From Astrocystis sublimbata (Eukaryota; Ascomycota; Sordariomycetes; Xylariales; Xylariaceae): 64,000 nt of DNA. Positions 1 to 12,000 of this stretch are shown here, in pieces. Position 1 is the stretch's first letter. Each line of letters starts with the position of its first letter. The stretch is taken from contig JAJNNY010000002.1 in NCBI GenBank assembly GCA_022453515.1, positions 1,054,001 through 1,118,000 on the forward strand, written 5' to 3'. The notes below the pieces were generated by a model. That model had not been told where the DNA came from. It worked only from the letters and a program-made list of their open reading frames with translations, and ran no database searches. The position numbers and the translations under genes are program-made.

Positions 1-721
1 TAAGGAAGATAATGCAAGGCTGCCCAGCCTTGGGGCCGATCTGGATTGGCTTTTTTTAGAGTTGGTTATTGGGTTGGGTGCACTGTTGTGTATTTTTACT
101 TGAAGGCGTTCGGCAGGATGGGTGGATATGGGTGGCATCATAGCATGATCATGATGTCCTTCGGCGCTTGCGCGGGGTTTAGAAGCACAGACTCGACTGT
201 GCGAATCCATCACAGGACTATACAGGTATAGGTAGAGTGCGGGGTTGTACGTAGGTTCTCTAGGGGTATCTATTATAGACACGGGCAGTCAACGCCCACT
301 GATGGAGTTCATTTATAAGAAGCGATAAACAACAGCGGCTGCAAACATGCACCATCTCTACAAGTGATTTTTGCCATCGTCAGCATGAGATGACCACCGT
401 TGTCTCAACCTTTGGAGTCACTGTTGGAGCTCCGTGGGGCCATTCATAAGGTAGTAGGTGGGCCGTTGTGGCTTACATAAGCTAACCAGCACCCCATGCG
501 AGACAGGTAAGTTAGGGGGCCAGCTCGCCAGGCAGGCCCTGAACGGCTGCGGCCGGAAAAACCGTGGGATTGAAAAAAGTCTAGACCCATCTGTAGCTTC
601 TACAGCTTTCTAGACATCTACCCTTCGCGATAGCTTCAAGTTTTTCCCCGTTCTTATACAAAACAACAAACACTCGTCCACACCTTCACAGCTCTGTGCA
701 ATCTTCCCAATCACAATCACA
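1..721. other. 5' edge and Hsp10 upstream region
   Basis: I see no supportable gene here. The last 150 bases are the promoter and leader of Hsp10. The first 500 bases may include the 3' end of a gene outside the window, but no reading frame shows it. Confidence 0.5.
598..640 (+). promoter_or_regulatory. Possible degenerate heat-shock element cluster
   Basis: Several TTC units occur at 598, 608, 624 and 635. Three are followed by near-inverted GA units (TTCtaGAc, TTCgcGAt, TTCaaG), resembling imperfect TTCnnGAA heat-shock elements. They lie 80-125 bases upstream of the Hsp10 start codon, where Hsf1 control would be expected from what is known of co-chaperonin genes. No unit is perfect, so this rests partly on context. 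Confidence 0.3.
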
Positions 722-1424
722 ATGGTATGTACTCAATCAACAACCCATCCAAGACTCCCTAGACGGACCAAATCAGGGCATTCGCAGCGATATGATTTAC
801 CCCCCACCATAGCAGACTCGGACAAACGCACCTCTCGATCGCATTGCAGCACAACGTTTACTAACGCATTTGTCTTCTGGACATAGGCTACCTCTATCCG
901 ATCTATCAAGTCCCTAGTCCCCCTGCTGGACCGTGTCCTGGTCCAGCGCATCAAGGCCGAGACCAAGACCGCCGGCGGTATCTTCCTGCCCGAGTCCAGC
1001 GTCAAGGAGCTCAACGAGGCCAAGGTCCTCGCTGTCGGCCCCGGTGCTCTCAGCAAAGACGGTGCGCGCGTACCCATGGGTGTAGCCCAAGGCGACCGCG
1101 TCCTGATTCCCCAGGTAAGCCTAATAGAGATTACCGCCTCCGGGTCCAGATATACATGTAGATCATGCACATATCCCCGGCGACGATCCTCCGAGATTTT
1201 TACTGGGAAATAGCACTTGCTGACCAGGTGCGAAACAGTACGGTGGCTCCCCTGTTAAGGTTGGCGAGGACGAGTTCCATCTCTTCCGCGACAGCGAGTA
1301 AGTCTTCATTATCTGCTCTTGCTCCTGAACCGCACTCGACGCATAACCTTCCACGGCCCTTTATATATGCTGCATGTTTCTGACGTTTGTGATGAACAGA
1401 ATCCTAGCCAAGATCAACGAATAA
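722..1424 (+). CDS. hsp10: Mitochondrial 10 kDa chaperonin (Hsp10, GroES family)
   Basis: This is the co-chaperonin that caps the Hsp60 ring in the mitochondrial matrix and helps fold imported proteins. Four exons are inferred: 722-724, 887-1114, 1239-1297 and 1400-1424, giving 104 residues, the usual family length. Exon 2 encodes the conserved PLLDRVLVQRIK start, the GGIFLPE mobile-loop area and the GDRVLIPQ strand. Exon 3 encodes YGGSPVKVGEDEFHLFRDS and exon 4 the final EILAKINE. All junctions are GT-AG (gtatgt, gtaagc, gtaagt donors) and the frame is kept throughout. The first coding exon holds only the ATG, so single-frame gene finding would miss the start. No separate presequence is visible, as is normal for Hsp10. 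The family call is very secure; the ATG-only exon is an inference from the clean splice donor directly after ATG. Confidence 0.93.
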
Positions 1425-3661
1425 ATAACGTCAACCAACCAAAAGCCATGTTAACGGTCAAAGTCAACGAATTTACGAGAAATACCATCCCCTCAATGTA
1501 CTTATAATTCAACCCACTGTACAACAATAAAGAAAAAACATGTGAAAGAACACCGCATCCAGGTTCGCAGCTTGCAGGGCCACGGAAGATCCCTTTTCGC
1601 ATAGGCATACGTATGCCAATATGTGGACGGAGGAGGGGCACGGCGTAAGAAGCTTTCCGAAAAGCAAGGCGCGGAAGGGCAACGGCTGTTCTATCTCGAG
1701 GACCCCATTGTATGCATGTAGGTACCTAGGTAGACGATGCCGAGGATTCGTAATTCAGATATGTCTCCGCTCTCCAAGAGTTACTGCCACTGGCAGTTCG
1801 ACTGAATAATCATGACGACAACATGAAGCTGCAAACTTGCTCCGTGGAAGCAAGCCACTGTCGGTTCCAACCCGTTATCAGTCACAAGGCACCTGATTGA
1901 GGTCCAAGCGGCACGCCTCAGTAACTGCAGAACCTGTCTGGGCGCAGATCTTGACTGCTGGATTGCGCGCACATTGTGTTACTTATCTGATGATCCGTTA
2001 CTGACGCATGTACGTTTACGCCACTTCCCAGCTGCAGCTATTCTTTATCATGATTTTTTTTTCGATGCATCCATATCCACTTCCACTGCCTAGCTAGGCG
2101 CTCCCCCTCTTGTTGTCTATGTCAAGCAGTCTACTGCATTTGAATCTGCAGCATGTGCGTCTTTTTGTTACCGCGCTCGCTTCTGGTTCGACAGGACCAG
2201 CCTCGGCATTCGGTCCCTTGCAGACGCACGAGCAGGTGGCGTTACCTCATGAGCTCATAATCTGTGACCGACTTTTTCTTCTTCCCTTTTTTTCTTCTGT
2301 CTGTCTCTTATTTCCGGGATTTTCGCTCATGTATGTGTTTCTGAACCTGCGTGATTTGTTTCCCGCCCTCGGAGTCGTCTGGGTACCTGCATCCGCGAAC
2401 GGACCTTTCACAGATGGATCTGGGGTAGACCCATAGTTGCTGGTTTGGGAATCACGGTTCGTGGACTTCGGATGGAGTTCTATAGTTGTCGCATCCTGTT
2501 ATGTGTGTTTCTCTTGCTTCGGCCATGTGCATAGAGATGTGTCAATCTGATTCAGAGGATATCGAGGGGATTGTTCACCAACATACATCCTTAGTATGCA
2601 TCGTACACTGCAGAGGAAGAAAAAGAAAAAAAAGTAGGTAGGTCACATGTGTGTCATGTGAGGATATGTCCAATAGGTTGTGTGATATCATGGATATATA
2701 TAATTCGTTGCCAACATGTCGGGCCTTACTTGACATCATATCCATACCTGGTACTCGATCAAGAATGGAAGGTGTAATACCCAGACCACCATGTGTCTAG
2801 GTAAGGGTTTGTGAGAGCCAAGGATTAATTCCATCGTAGCGGGCAGTGCAAGCAGGATCCTTCGCAGTTGTACTGTATGCTCTCAACGTTGCGAATCATG
2901 AATCAGGCAATTGACATATCACGGCTGGACACCACACTTTCTCGAGGCAAAGAAAAAAGAGAGGCGTACTGTAACCTCTTAAGAGCGGCAAATAGAGTAT
3001 AGACATTTAATTCTACTGGACATCAGGGCCTGGCTCGCAATTGTCATCCTGTGGTGCGAGGCTACACCACGCAAATTTGGCCTGTTTCATTAGCTTGAAT
3101 CTGGCAGGGTCCCAAATTAAAGGGTTAGCATCTCACAAAGGGATGAAAGCTCCCAATGCCCTCGCAGTGAATACCCAATATTGAAATCGTACTAATTGTA
3201 CCTGTACTGCTTTGTCTGCCTAGTTAGCGGAGCTAGGTTCTCCTAGGTGCTCTTGCTGCATGTTTGTAAATGAGCAACCATGTGTGTGTGGACTGCTCTC
3301 GCCGACCCTGCTTCCGCCTCTCATGCTCACGCCACGTTTGATGTATAAGAACGGGGTACACCACAACCCTCTTGATTTTATGTCTTCCAAGGACGGACAG
3401 TACTCTCCTTGGCTGCGTCAACACTCTTTAGCTTCCGTGTGAAGGCATTCGCTCTCTTGCATCGCATAGCTTCTGTGAGGCTTTTACCTTCGTTGTGACG
3501 ATCCAGTCCTTTCGCTTCTCTGACCAAGTTGGGTATAACATCGTTTATATAAGAACAATTGTTTCTTCCTACGCAAACATCCTGAGCATCGTCACTCCTT
3601 TCACCACCTACCTTGGCAGTTTCCACTTGGATAAACACCAACATTGTTTAAGTCCTTCAAG
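1425..3661. other. Intergenic region between Hsp10 and the AA9 gene
   Basis: There are 2.2 kb without a convincing gene. It contains palindromic GTAGGTACCTAGGTAG at 1718-1733, like other copies in the window's intergenic DNA. A 108-codon open frame at 2110-2436 lacks family resemblance and opens with TTG, and I take it as chance. The last 200 bases should be the AA9 promoter and leader. Confidence 0.5.
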
Positions 3662-5035
3662 ATGAGACAAAACATCTCTGTTGCCCTAGCCATTGCGGCT
3701 GGCCTCGCCGTGCCTGCAAGCGCTCACACGGTCTTGACAACTTTGTTCGTTGACAATGTCAGCCAGGGAGATGGCACATGCGTACGCAGTAGGTATTCCC
3801 AGATTGTCGATGTCCTGGTCCGGAGAATCATGCCTCATACAAGCTACCAAGCTGTGCCCCCTTCAACAACATGACTTTAACAATTGGGTTTGGATCCCAA
3901 CATATTAGAAAGAGTGACTGACTTATCGATATCTCATAGTGCCTCGTAACCCAGATCAATGCACCAATCCAATAGCGGACATCGTTGGTGATGATATGGC
4001 CTGCGGTAAGTCTATTCTATTCTCGAGAGAGTGGTAACAGGGACATACATACTAATATCTGTCAAGGTGTCGACGGCCAAAGCTCAGTGGCTTTCGCCTG
4101 TCCGGCCCCAGCAGGAGGAAAGGTTACTTTCCTCTTTCGAGAATGGGCCAATGCTGAGCAACCCGGTTCTATAGACAAGTCGCATAAAGGTGAGACTGCT
4201 GCTGGATATCCACAGTATTGCGATCAAAAGTACTGAACGAACTTCCCCAGGACCATGTGCCGTCTACGCGAAGCAGGTCAAAGATATGGCCAAAGACGAG
4301 GCAGCCGGGCCTGGCTGGATCAAGCTCTGGGACGAGGGATACGATGCATCCTCGAAGAAGTGGTGCACGGAGAAGCTCATCGACAACCAAGGACTTCTGT
4401 CCTTCCAGATACCAGAGGGTCTCCCCACTGGCAACTGGTTGTTCCGTCCAGAGCTGCTCGCTCTCCACGAGGCCGACAAAGGCGATCCGCAATTCTATGT
4501 GGGATGCGCCCAGATCTTCGTCGAGAGCAGCAACACAGGCACCCTCGACGTGCCTGCTGAGCAGAAGGTGAACATCCCAGGACACGTGAATGCCAAAACA
4601 CCTGGTCTTACCTTCAACATCTACACGCCCTCGTTCCCCTATCCGCTCCCCGGACCCAAGGCCTTCGCTGTCCCATCACCAAAAGGCGGGGAGATCGACA
4701 CCTCAGGCCCATCGGTACCGAAGCAGACGCAAGGCATCGTCCCGTCCACGTACATCGTGAAGAACGCCAACTGGATCGGCGTCGAAGTCCCCGACTACAG
4801 CAGTGAGGACGGCTGCTGGTCGTCGTCGGAGAAGTGCTGGGACCAGGCCGGCACGTGCTACGATACGGCGCCGCCGACGGGGGACGCGGGGTGCGAGGCG
4901 TGGGAGAAGAAGTGCGAGGACATCCAAAACGCCTGCGACGCTAGGAAGTTCAAGGGCCCGCCGAACAAGGGCAAGAAGTTGACGGTCAAAGAGCCGAAGC
5001 CCCCGAAGAGTATCCCGCCTCCGGTCAATGCTTGA
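3662..5035 (+). CDS. AA9 lytic polysaccharide monooxygenase (secreted, formerly GH61)
   Basis: This copper enzyme oxidatively cleaves crystalline cellulose or related glucans outside the cell. The inferred exons are 3662-3788, 3940-4005, 4067-4189 and 4251-5035, giving 366 residues. The ATG at 3662 starts a typical signal peptide (residues 1-21, ending ASA), so the mature protein begins with His22. That is the first ligand of the copper histidine brace. His104 in the SHKGP motif is the second ligand and Tyr188 in QFYVGC is the expected axial tyrosine, with the partner glutamine two residues before. The catalytic domain ends near residue 240. A proline-rich linker leads to a small six-cysteine segment (about 293-334) and a Lys/Pro-rich tail. 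There is no CBM1. The C-terminal cysteine segment resembles extensions on other AA9 proteins, but I cannot assign it a function. Substrate specificity cannot be read from the sequence. Confidence 0.92.
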
Positions 5036-6661
5036 GGTGATGGCGGGGATATAGGGTGTTGGAGTGGGAGATTATGATGGGGGTTCATTGATGGATGCTA
5101 GGGTCATTCAAATTCGTGTATATTGTTTTCGCTATCACAGCAGACGCACATTGAAGCATCAGACAATTTCTGATTTCTGAATTCCGTTGGATAAGAGTCG
5201 GAGTCCAACTTGAGGCAAATCTTCTGACCCGAAGTGGATTATGCATCCGTTGCCCATCAAGGCAGTTCACACAATACACATGGTTGTGTTGTATCATTGC
5301 CTGTTCCATTTTGCGCCTGATGTCTAGAGCACAATGATTTCGCATCAATCTCTCGTAACAGCAACATCGATTTGTTTGGCAATGGAGTAACCAATCTCGG
5401 ATAACCGAAGCTACTGTAACGTTGAATCTTGCCCTGATGAAGATCTAGCAAAGGATCTGAACCTTGGAAGGGGGGCCAATCAGATGGATGACCGCTATTT
5501 ACGGATAACAACGGCAACCGGGAATTTCCTCTCAAAGTACAGGGCGCACTAATGCAGTCAGGGTCTGCAATGCCACCCGAGCCAGTTGCAAAAGCCGGGC
5601 ACATGGTGGTACCTCGGTACCCCAGCACCCCAGCTCCGATTGATAATCATCCAGCTGACTGATCCACTGGAATGATCCATTGGACTGATCCGTTGGAGGG
5701 GTAATGGAGGGGCACATAATGATTCCATGCCTGCAGCTTGTACACCGCGGAAACAAGAAACGAAATAATACAACTCAACCAAGATACGAATCAAGACAGA
5801 GGTGTCATTAAAGACTGTAAGCACAAGAACAAGACCATGTAAAACGCTCAAGTTTGTTATTGTCACAGAATAACAACTATTCACGTTCGTTCTCCATCGA
5901 AACATGCGCTAAGCATAGTAGTTTATTTACTGTGCGTGGGAAGTGCACATTGCCTAGCCCAGTTGCAGGACTACTACCTTTCTGAGATCAAACGTGGGCG
6001 GTAGATAGGTACTTAATATAGCTCCATATGGCAGGTATTAAGTTCTATCTTTCGACTGTGAACTGCCACCTGATTCCCTCTCTCTTGGCTTCACATGAAT
6101 ACGGCGCAGTTTAGGTTTGGATGTCCTGTATTGGATGTTGATTGCGGATGCTCTCATGCGGCAAAGGCATGACGCCATTGTTTGTCCGACGCCGATAAGC
6201 GTCGAAGGAATAGCTACTGTAGTCTGTAGATGGCTGATGACAAACAAGCTTCTTCTGCCGTCAACGATTCCTTCTTTTGTGACACACCGAGTGCTTGGTA
6301 ATTGCGACAACCGCTCTACTCGCCTGGGTAGACTTCGCGTAATATTTACTTGACATCCTCGACTGCTGCGTCCGGGCTGCTGATTATATTAAGCTCCTCC
6401 GCTCCCAGCAATGCCTGATTCTCCATCTTGTCTCTAATCTCCTGCTGAGCTCTATCACCCTTTAGTGATCACGCCATTTCTTGCGACAAACCTTAAAACT
6501 TTGGAGTTGTACACCACAAGCATAAACAAGGTTCCTTCGCGATAAGATCGTACAGCTGGTACCACTCGAGCCACTTAAACAATCATTCACCCTTCCCCCA
6601 GCTCGCGAACCTACCTAATTCCTCCCATCTCCCCACTAAACACCACCAGGGCGCATCAGCC
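5036..6661. other. Intergenic region with cystathionine gamma-lyase promoter
   Basis: I see no convincing gene. The longest open frames (5257-5628 and 5558-5905, minus strand) lack family features. The right-hand part carries the CYS3/MetR-like site listed separately and a pyrimidine-rich leader just before 6662. Confidence 0.5.
6169..6178 (+). promoter_or_regulatory. CYS3/MetR-type sulfur regulatory site
   Basis: The ten bases ATGACGCCAT match exactly the palindromic consensus ATGRYRYCAT known for the Neurospora CYS3 bZIP activator (MetR in Aspergillus). A 9/10 match, ATCACGCCAT, lies at 6468-6477, about 185 bases before the start codon. Both sit upstream of a trans-sulfuration enzyme, which is the expected type of target. 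The full consensus should occur about once per 65 kb by chance, so position supports function without proving it. Confidence 0.5.
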
Positions 6662-7912
6662 ATGACTGTCGCCGTCGACGCCTCCATCGAGACGCCCCCA
6701 CGGGCGCCGACGCCGGTGCACGGTTTCGGCACTCTCGCCGTCCATGCGGGATCGGCACACGACCCTACCACTGGTGCCGTCATAGAGCCCATCTCGCTGT
6801 CCACAACCTTTGTGCAGACCGCCGTCGGCAAGCCCCTGGGCGCGTACGAGTACTCGCGGAGCGCCAACCCGAACCGCGACAACTTCGAGAAGGCCGTCGC
6901 CGCCCTGGAGCACGCCAAATACGCCGTCGCATTCGGCAGTGGCAGCGCCGCTACCGCCACCATCCTGCAGAGCTTGGCCTCCGGGTCACATGTCATCAGC
7001 GTCAGCGACGTCTACGGCGGCACCCACCGTTACTTCACCCGTGTCGCAAAGGCCCACGGCGTCACCGTCACCTTCACCCCGCAGATCGAGGTCGACATTG
7101 CCGAGCACATCAGGGACGACACTAAGCTGATCTGGATCGAGACACCCAGCAACCCCACCCTGCGCCTGGTCGACATCCGCGCCGTCGCCACTGTTGCGCA
7201 CGCTCGTGGTGTGGCTGTCGTTGTCGACAACACCTTCCTTAGCCCCTATATTCAAAACCCGCTGGACCACGGTGCCGACATCGTTGTGCACAGCGTCACC
7301 AAGTACATCAATGGCCACAGCGACGTCGTCATGGGCGTGGCCGCCGTCAACTCGGAGGACCTGCGGGACAGGCTAGCTTTTCTCCTCAACGCCGGCGGTG
7401 CTGTTCCTTCGGCATTTGACTCTTGGTTGGCGCATCGAGGTCTTAAGACCCTGCATCTCCGCGCCCGCCAATCCACCACAAACGCAGTGGCGGTTGCTAA
7501 GGCCCTGGAAGCGAGCCCTCACGTCATCGCTGTCAACTACCCCGGCCTGGACTCCCACCCCCACCGCGCCATCGCGTTGCGACAGCACCGGGACGGCATG
7601 GGTGGCGGTATGCTCTCCTTCCGCATCAAGGGCGGCCGGCTCGCGGCCGAGCGCTTTTGCCAGCTGACCAAGATCTACACTCTCGCCGAGAGTTTGGGCG
7701 GTATTGAGAGTTTGGTCGAGGTTCCGAGTGCCATGACACACGCCGGTATACCGAAGGAGCAGCGGGAGGCTGTTGGCGTCTTCGACGACCTCGTCCGCAT
7801 CAGCAACGGAATCGAGGAGCCTGAGGATTTGGTCCGCGACGTGGAGCAGGCGCTAGAGAAGGCTGTTTCTGAAGCTAGCAAAAACGGCACAAATGGAGCC
7901 AATGGCGTCTAG
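6662..7912 (+). CDS. cys3: Cystathionine gamma-lyase (Cys/Met metabolism PLP enzyme)
   Basis: This is a single-exon gene of 416 residues in the fold-type I Cys/Met metabolism family. The likely reaction is cleavage of cystathionine to cysteine, 2-oxobutyrate and ammonia, the last step of reverse trans-sulfuration in the cytosol. Visible marks are YEYSRSANPNRD near residue 62 (PLP-phosphate and substrate contacts), the FGSGSAA phosphate-cup region, VVDNTFLSPY with the cofactor-binding Asp, and the PLP lysine Lys214 in SVTKYINGHSD. The C-terminal SLGGIESLVEVPSAMTH is the usual family signature. Length fits gamma-lyase better than the longer fungal cystathionine gamma-synthases. A closely related gamma-synthase, beta-lyase or homocysteine synthase cannot be fully excluded without a tree. 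The start at 6662 follows a pyrimidine-rich leader and CAGCC. A sulfur-control site lies 484 bases upstream. Confidence 0.88.
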   Translation: MTVAVDASIETPPRAPTPVHGFGTLAVHAGSAHDPTTGAVIEPISLSTTFVQTAVGKPLGAYEYSRSANPNRDNFEKAVAALEHAKYAVAFGSGSAATATILQSLASGSHVISVSDVYGGTHRYFTRVAKAHGVTVTFTPQIEVDIAEHIRDDTKLIWIETPSNPTLRLVDIRAVATVAHARGVAVVVDNTFLSPYIQNPLDHGADIVVHSVTKYINGHSDVVMGVAAVNSEDLRDRLAFLLNAGGAVPSAFDSWLAHRGLKTLHLRARQSTTNAVAVAKALEASPHVIAVNYPGLDSHPHRAIALRQHRDGMGGGMLSFRIKGGRLAAERFCQLTKIYTLAESLGGIESLVEVPSAMTHAGIPKEQREAVGVFDDLVRISNGIEEPEDLVRDVEQALEKAVSEASKNGTNGANGV

Positions 7913-9094
7913 AGCGACTAGAGATATAGACCTGGAGTTTCGGATCGTTGAACAAGCATGCACTGATTGATTGATTGATTGCAATCGCATCACGGCGGGC
8001 AAGTCTTTTGCTAGAGCACGGCTTTAGCCGTCCATACAGTGACAAAATACATACAGCGGAGTTGGCATTGGGATGTCACAGTTTTTCCTTACCTGGTCTG
8101 GTCGAACAGGGAGTAGTCATTTCTTCAGGGAACGCGAGCTTGAGATCTTACTTATAGAATTGAGAGCAACAAGGCATTTCGGACCAAAATACTCCAGCTA
8201 TGCTAAATAATATGCTTTTGACTTTGGTTTGATCTGTCGTGGAAATGCTCCCGTAAAGATGCATTTGTGAATTGGTTCCGGTGACGAAAGGTATTGGTCG
8301 CGAAGTAGAGACTGCTTTGTGTATTGTAAGGCTTCGTGATGTGCTACATGTCATTTGCATAGGCAGGTTACAAAGTTCAGCTCTTGTTGACGTTCCCAAA
8401 AATTAAGATACGAGCTCGTGTCACTCGAATTTCCACGGCAGGCAGCCTGAACACGGCTGATTCGAATCGATCTTTCATAAAGCCCAAATGATGAGACGGG
8501 TCAAGTTGTACGACACTAACTAAGGTCCGTTGACGGAGAACTGTCGGTGTAAGAGGTATGTAGCTCCATAACCTCTACAGATTGGTGTGGGTGTGGGATT
8601 GGGTCCGAGCGGGCATGACAATCCGTGAATTTCCACTGGCTTTCGCACACTCTTCATAATAAGCCTGACTACTCTTTCTGCTGTGAACCATGAGTCAGGC
8701 AGATTGTGATGAAAATGCAAATATATGTTGACCGGCCACCAGCCTATTTGGTCAACAGTCTGATCTCCTAAGGTCTCCCTTGCCTTAGGCTAATTGCGCC
8801 TTGTTTAAATGGGGTTTCGTCCGATAAGACCATGCAGGGTTTGTAAGCCGCTTCGGTACCGGTGCTAGCACTGAGGGTACATATGTAGGTACTGTACATC
8901 GTGCAGGAGCAGCGTGGAGTGGGTTATACTCGTAGGTGCATTACGTACTGTCTGAATTCTCCGATATCAAGATGAAAAAGTCACCGCTTTGTGTATATTA
9001 AGACTTTCTCACTCTCCATCCTTCATAGATCGCTTGCATTTTGTGTTTTTGAAGAGCATCCCGAGTCTTATCTATCGCTTAAACATGATACCTC
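7913..9094. other. Intergenic region, no gene seen
   Basis: There are 1.2 kb without coding signal. Shortly after the lyase stop codon is a short (ATTG) run at 7965-7980. The right end should carry the ABC transporter promoter. Confidence 0.5.
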
Positions 9095-12000
9095 ATGGAT
9101 CAGTTCACCCTCACTAGTAGCGGCTGGGGTCTGCCAGTTCACCCTCCCATTCACATCGGAAGCCAACAATTCAGGCTCAATCAAGATGTGTAAGTTTTCC
9201 CACTGATACCTTCCAACGAAGCTCAACGTGTCCTAACGCTTTGGTAGCGATTCAAACCTCCAATGGATATATGATCTAGCCCATTTTGCGCAAGCTGGTT
9301 ATCTCCAATTCACCATCGTGGTTACGTCGTTCTTGCTCTTAGTGAGATACCTTCTTCAGAGATCATATTCAAAGATTACACTGCCCGAGACCACTGCCTC
9401 TACCATATCTTTGCCCTATGAAATATGTGGCCAAGTCTTCCGAGCCGCCACCCTGGCCCTGACGATTGTGTCGGCTGTCCAGCTAGGAGGTAAATGGAGC
9501 AATGTGACTGCCCTGTTCTATGCGTTCTTCCTAGGCCTCCTGCGCTTGTACAATGATCTAGAATGGAGACATGTCGCATTGCACCATGTGAACTTCGTTC
9601 TTGTGACTACGTTGCTTGTTGTCGCCGTCGGCGAGCTGCTGCCGTATGCCGACGCCACGCACAGCGAATATCTAAGCCCGGTCTTGATAGCCAGCATAGC
9701 GACATTAGCTGCGGCTGTGCTCATCGCTGGCAGCACCCCGAGGGAGTGGGTTCCGCCTTCAATAGACCTAGATCTGTCCGAGAAGATCCCCACGCGAGAG
9801 CCGTCTCCCGAGGAAACATGCAGCTGGATAGGATACTATGTCACTTTTGAGTGGCTCACGCCCCTCCTGATGAGAGGCTTCCGTCGGCAGATGACCATCG
9901 AAGAGCTCCCGAAACTCCCCTGGTACGATGAGCCCTTCGTCTTGCTTTCAAGAATTCTTGCGGCACGCGCCAAGTCTACAAACAGTTTGTCGACGATAGT
10001 GCGTTATCTGAGCAAAGAACTAGCTACAATGGCTTGTTTCTCGACATTCGTATACACTGTCGAGCTGGTGACGCCGTTCGCTATGTACAAGCTACTGGGC
10101 TACATTGACTCGCCGGAAACCTCTCTGGTCAGACCATGGACATGGTTGATACTGCTGTTTGTCGGACCGCTCTCGCGCTCTATTGCCTTCCAACAGTACG
10201 TCTTCACAGGAACTCGTATCGTGGTGCGGGTCAAATCTGCTTTGACGCAGGAGCTCTATTACAAAGCGATGGGTTCCATGGAATTAGACGGCGAAGCTTT
10301 TGCGGACATCGCTGCCTCAAACGACAAAAACCAGAAATCGAAAGCCCCAGCAGCAACTGCCTCTGGCCGTCTCGCCAATCTCATGAGTGCCGACGTGGAT
10401 GCGATTTGGCAGGGCAGGGATATCATCATGATCCTCTTCGGAGTCCCTTGTGGCACGGTTGTCGTTTTGATTGGGCTTTACAACCTACTGGGCTGGTCAG
10501 CGCTCGTTGGCTCTGCCGCCATGCTGGCCTTGACACCGCTGCCGTTATTCATCTCGCGGAGAATGATGGGGCTTCAGCGCGCCATGAAACAAAAACAAGA
10601 TTCCCGCATCTCAGCTGTCTCGGAGTACTTATCGTCTATCAGAGCCATCAAGTATTTCGCTTGGGAAGACGCGATTGTCGAGAAGATCGAGGCAATTCGC
10701 CGAGGCGAACAGAAGAGTATCTGGGGACTGAATATACTGTTAGTGAACGCGCAGATTTCATACACCTCAGGACTTTGCTTACTCCTTGCTTAGTTACATA
10801 TGTCTTGGCCAACTTACTGAGGCCATCCCTACATTTGCATTGCTTCTCATGTTCGGTCTTCACGTGGTAGTGCGAAAGGAAAAGCTCACCGCGGAGGTAA
10901 GTTTCCTGTCAACTCTCAAGTATCAACTCCGATTTGAATAACAACACCTGCTGATTCACCCTTTTCAAGATTGCGTTCACTTCAATCAGCCTAGTAAGAA
11001 TATTGCGGCGCAACCTGAGCATGGCCTCGGGCATGTCTCGAAATTTCACAGCGTGTTTAGTATCCCTCAGACGACTCGATCGTTACTTTGACAATGTCAC
11101 GCCCTTGATACGACATCCGAGTGGCCCATTGAAGATCACGAATGCGACACTAAGACGCCATAAAAAGGCCACATTCATCCTAAAAGACATACATGTTGAT
11201 TTTGTCGAAGGCGGATTAAACGTCATCACAGGGGCAAGTGGTAGCGGCAAATCGACTCTACTAATGGGTATTCTAGGAGAGACACTATTGGAAACTGGCT
11301 CTGTTACGTGCCCAAAGGACATCGCATATGCATCGCAAAGCCCCTGGCTACAAAATGAGACCATCCGCGAGAATATCCTATTCAACAGCGATTTCGAGCA
11401 AGTACGATACGACCGAGTCATTGAAGCATGTGGTCTGAGTATCGATCTCAACGAGTTTCCAGAGAGGGATGAGACGGAAGTCGGTGAGAATGGGACTTCG
11501 CTGTCGGGTGGTCAGAAATCCCGAGTAGCTCTAGCCCGCGCTCTCTACTCTAAGGCACCCGTGATTCTTCTCGATGACATCTTCTCCGCGTTAGATGCAA
11601 AGACATCAGCTGCTCTCTGGAAGGAAGCGTTCTGCGGTGACTTACTCAGGGGGCGTACCGTCGTGCTCGTCACTCAGCTACCCTGGATTGCTCCTCAGGC
11701 AGATCTTACCATTGTTCTAGAAAATGGCCAGATTAAAGATCTTCAGCAGAATCTGGGCGTTACTCGCCATTTGGTAACCGTCGATGAGGCTCTCGTTGAC
11801 AGCAGCAATGCGGATGCTACTGTGGAAGTCGCTGCTACGCATGCTGACGAAACACATGGGATCGCTCCTAATGGGACGAGCAGTCCTAACGGAATAAGTA
11901 CTCCTAATGGCATGAGGATCAATGGAAACGCCACCAATGGCCTTAGCAAGACTGCTGCTTCTAAGCGTCAAGATGAAGTTACCCAAGAGGCTCTCAAGAC

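Noticed and set aside
9186..9206. ATG at 9186 as start of the ABC transporter
   Set aside because: It sits three bases before the splice donor and its frame does not match exon 2. The ATG at 9095 reads through in frame.
11545..11610. Walker B of ABC NBD1 with Asp instead of Glu, considered as a damaging mutation
   Set aside because: This substitution is common in NBD1 of ABCC transporters and signals the usual asymmetric ATPase, not decay.
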